Assembly: GCA_001899205.1 (NCBI GenBank)
Contig: MKVL01000010.1
Coordinates: 515,914 to 579,913, forward strand
DNA length: 64,000 nt
DNA from: Mesorhizobium sp. 65-26
Lineage (GTDB): Bacteria; Pseudomonadota; Alphaproteobacteria; Rhizobiales; Rhizobiaceae
Direction: 5' to 3'
Each line of letters opens with the position of its first letter. Positions within the stretch are counted from its first letter, which is position 1. Position numbers and translations under genes: made by a program. Under the pieces are notes generated by a model, which saw nothing but the letters and a program-made list of their open reading frames with translations, had not been told where the DNA came from and ran no database searches. Positions 62,755 to 64,000 of this stretch are shown here, piece by piece.

Positions 62755-64000
62755 ATGAGCGAGCAAAGACGCAGACGCGGCCCGGAACGCGCCGCACACC
62801 GGGGGCCATCGGCGATCCCGCAATTGCCGACGCGGCGGGTGCGCAACCCGTATCCGCAGATGGCGCTGCTGTCCGCGGACCAGGTGGAGGCGATCCATCT
62901 GGCCTCGATGCACATATTGGAGAATTTTGGCATCGAGGTGATGAACGCCCGGGCGCTGGCGCTGTTCGAAAGGGCCGGCGCCAAGGTCGATCACGCGACG
63001 ATGAACGTGCGTGTCGATCGCGGCATGGTCGAGGAAGCGCTGAAGACGACACGCGCCGCCTACACGCTGACGCCACGCAACCCCGCCAATACCATCCATC
63101 TCGGCGGCGACACGATCAATTTCACGCTTGTCGCCGGGCCGGCCAATGTCCACGACATGGAGCGCGGGCGCCGCGCCGGTAATTTGCGGGACTACCAGGA
63201 CCTCGTGCGGCTGGCGCAGCATTTCAACTGCATCCACATGCTTGGAAACCAGGTCTGCGCGCCGATCGAGCTGCCGGCCAACTCTCGTCATCTCGACACC
63301 TATTTCGCCAATTTGACGCTGACCGACAAATGCTTCCATGTCTCGGCCATCGGCCGGGGCAGGGCGCTCGACGGCATCGAAATGATGGCGATCGCGCGAG
63401 GGCTCAGCCTGGAGGAGATGGCGGCATCGCCCGGTGTCACCACCATCATCTCGGTCAACTCGCCGCGGCGCTTCGACGAGATGATGGCCGAGGGGCTGAT
63501 GACCATGGCCGAGCATGGCCAGTCGGTGGCCGTGACGCCATTCACGCTGATGGGCGCGATGAGCCCGGTGACGCTCGCCGGCGCGCTGGCGCAGCAGAAT
63601 GCCGAGGCGCTGTTCGGCGTGGTGCTGACGCAGCTCGTACGGCCGGGCGCGCCGGTCATGTATGGTGCCTTCACCTCCAATGTCGACATGAAGTCAGGAG
63701 CACCCGCCTTCGGCACGCCCGAGAACACCAAGGCCAACGTCGCGTCGGGGCAATTGGCGCGGCGCTACAATCTTCCTTATCGCACGACGCCCGGCTCGGC
63801 CTCCAATGCGGCGGACGCGCAGGGCGCCTATGAAACGATGATGGCCCTGTGGGGCGCTGTGCTCGGCCACGGCAATCTCGTCTATCATGCCGCCGGCTGG
63901 CAGGAGGGCGGGCTTACCGCATCGCTGGAGAAGTTCATCATCGACGTCGAGATGATCCAGCATATCATGGAGTTCCTGAGGCCGATCGCGGTCGACGAGG
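62755..64000 (+). CDS. Trimethylamine methyltransferase (MttB) family protein, 5' part
   Basis: 415 codons are visible and the frame is open at the window end. Typical MttB stretches are QVEAIHLASMHILENFGIEV near residue 42, FTLVAGPANVHDMERGRR, VSAIGRGRALDGIEMM, TLMGAMSPVTLAGALAQQNAEALFG (quoted by its ends) and YGAFTSNVDMKSGAPAFGTPE. The position equivalent to pyrrolysine in archaeal MttB (around 334) has no TAG, so this belongs to the non-pyrrolysine group, which includes glycine-betaine methyltransferases. It would transfer a methyl group from a quaternary amine to a corrinoid protein; the partner genes are outside the window. ATG 62755 has no strong ribosome site. Confidence 0.88.
   Translation, partial: MSEQRRRRGPERAAHRGPSAIPQLPTRRVRNPYPQMALLSADQVEAIHLASMHILENFGIEVMNARALALFERAGAKVDHATMNVRVDRGMVEEALKTTRAAYTLTPRNPANTIHLGGDTINFTLVAGPANVHDMERGRRAGNLRDYQDLVRLAQHFNCIHMLGNQVCAPIELPANSRHLDTYFANLTLTDKCFHVSAIGRGRALDGIEMMAIARGLSLEEMAASPGVTTIISVNSPRRFDEMMAEGLMTMAEHGQSVAVTPFTLMGAMSPVTLAGALAQQNAEALFGVVLTQLVRPGAPVMYGAFTSNVDMKSGAPAFGTPENTKANVASGQLARRYNLPYRTTPGSASNAADAQGAYETMMALWGAVLGHGNLVYHAAGWQEGGLTASLEKFIIDVEMIQHIMEFLRPIAVDE

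Overview
The window is about 64 kb of GC-rich chromosomal DNA. It most likely comes from an alphaproteobacterium of the Rhizobiales, probably Mesorhizobium or a close relative. This is inferred from codon bias, the many sugar and peptide ABC transporters, frequent GTG/TTG starts with strong Shine-Dalgarno sequences, and an intergenic palindromic element of a type I recall from rhizobial genomes. I see no tRNA, rRNA, CRISPR array, insertion sequence, phage gene or replication origin. Genes are densely packed in same-strand operons.

Layout. (1) 1-642 is the tail of an MFS transporter. (2) 840-8389 is a plus-strand operon for a ribose-type ABC importer. It has two permeases, a binding protein, a double ATPase and two six-bladed beta-propeller proteins, one of them fused to a permease; an AhpD-like protein follows a 117-bp palindrome. 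(3) 8400-16552 is a minus-strand cluster for a molybdenum hydroxylase: AraC regulator, SRPBCC protein, FAD subunit, 2Fe-2S subunit, a molybdopterin subunit split into two genes, CoxD-like (MoxR) and CoxE-like (VWA) maturation proteins, and an amidohydrolase. (4) 16774-24728 holds a gluconate 5-dehydrogenase-like SDR, a second sugar importer divided between divergent transcripts, two near-identical FadR-type regulators, a hydroxyisobutyrate-dehydrogenase-like enzyme and an NAD-dependent epimerase/dehydratase. (5) 24943-32839 is an MFS carrier, a LacI-family repressor resembling the gluconate repressor GntR, a third sugar importer with two permeases, and gluconokinase. (6) 32880-38811 is an Rrf2-type regulator and a sulfate importer with two binding proteins. 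(7) 39079-46798 encodes PBP1C and an alpha-2-macroglobulin. (8) 47194-55190 encodes TamA and TamB. (9) 55561-61953 is a dipeptide/oligopeptide importer with a Tat-exported binding protein and fused ATPases. (10) 61967-64000 holds a small lytic-transglycosylase lipoprotein and the start of an MttB-family methyltransferase without an amber codon.

How the genes fit together. Regions 2, 4 and 5 look like a catabolic island for sugar acids. Lactone-hydrolase-like propellers, a gluconate 5-dehydrogenase homologue, a GntR-like LacI repressor and gluconokinase all point to aldonates entering as gluconate and leaving as 6-phosphogluconate. Two nearly identical LacI-type palindromes lie in front of operons 2 and 5, so one repressor may control both. 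A different palindrome, TTGTC-N-GACAA, occurs in both promoter regions of region 4 and is the probable operator of the paired FadR-type regulators. Substrates are inferred from families and neighbours; none can be proved from sequence alone.
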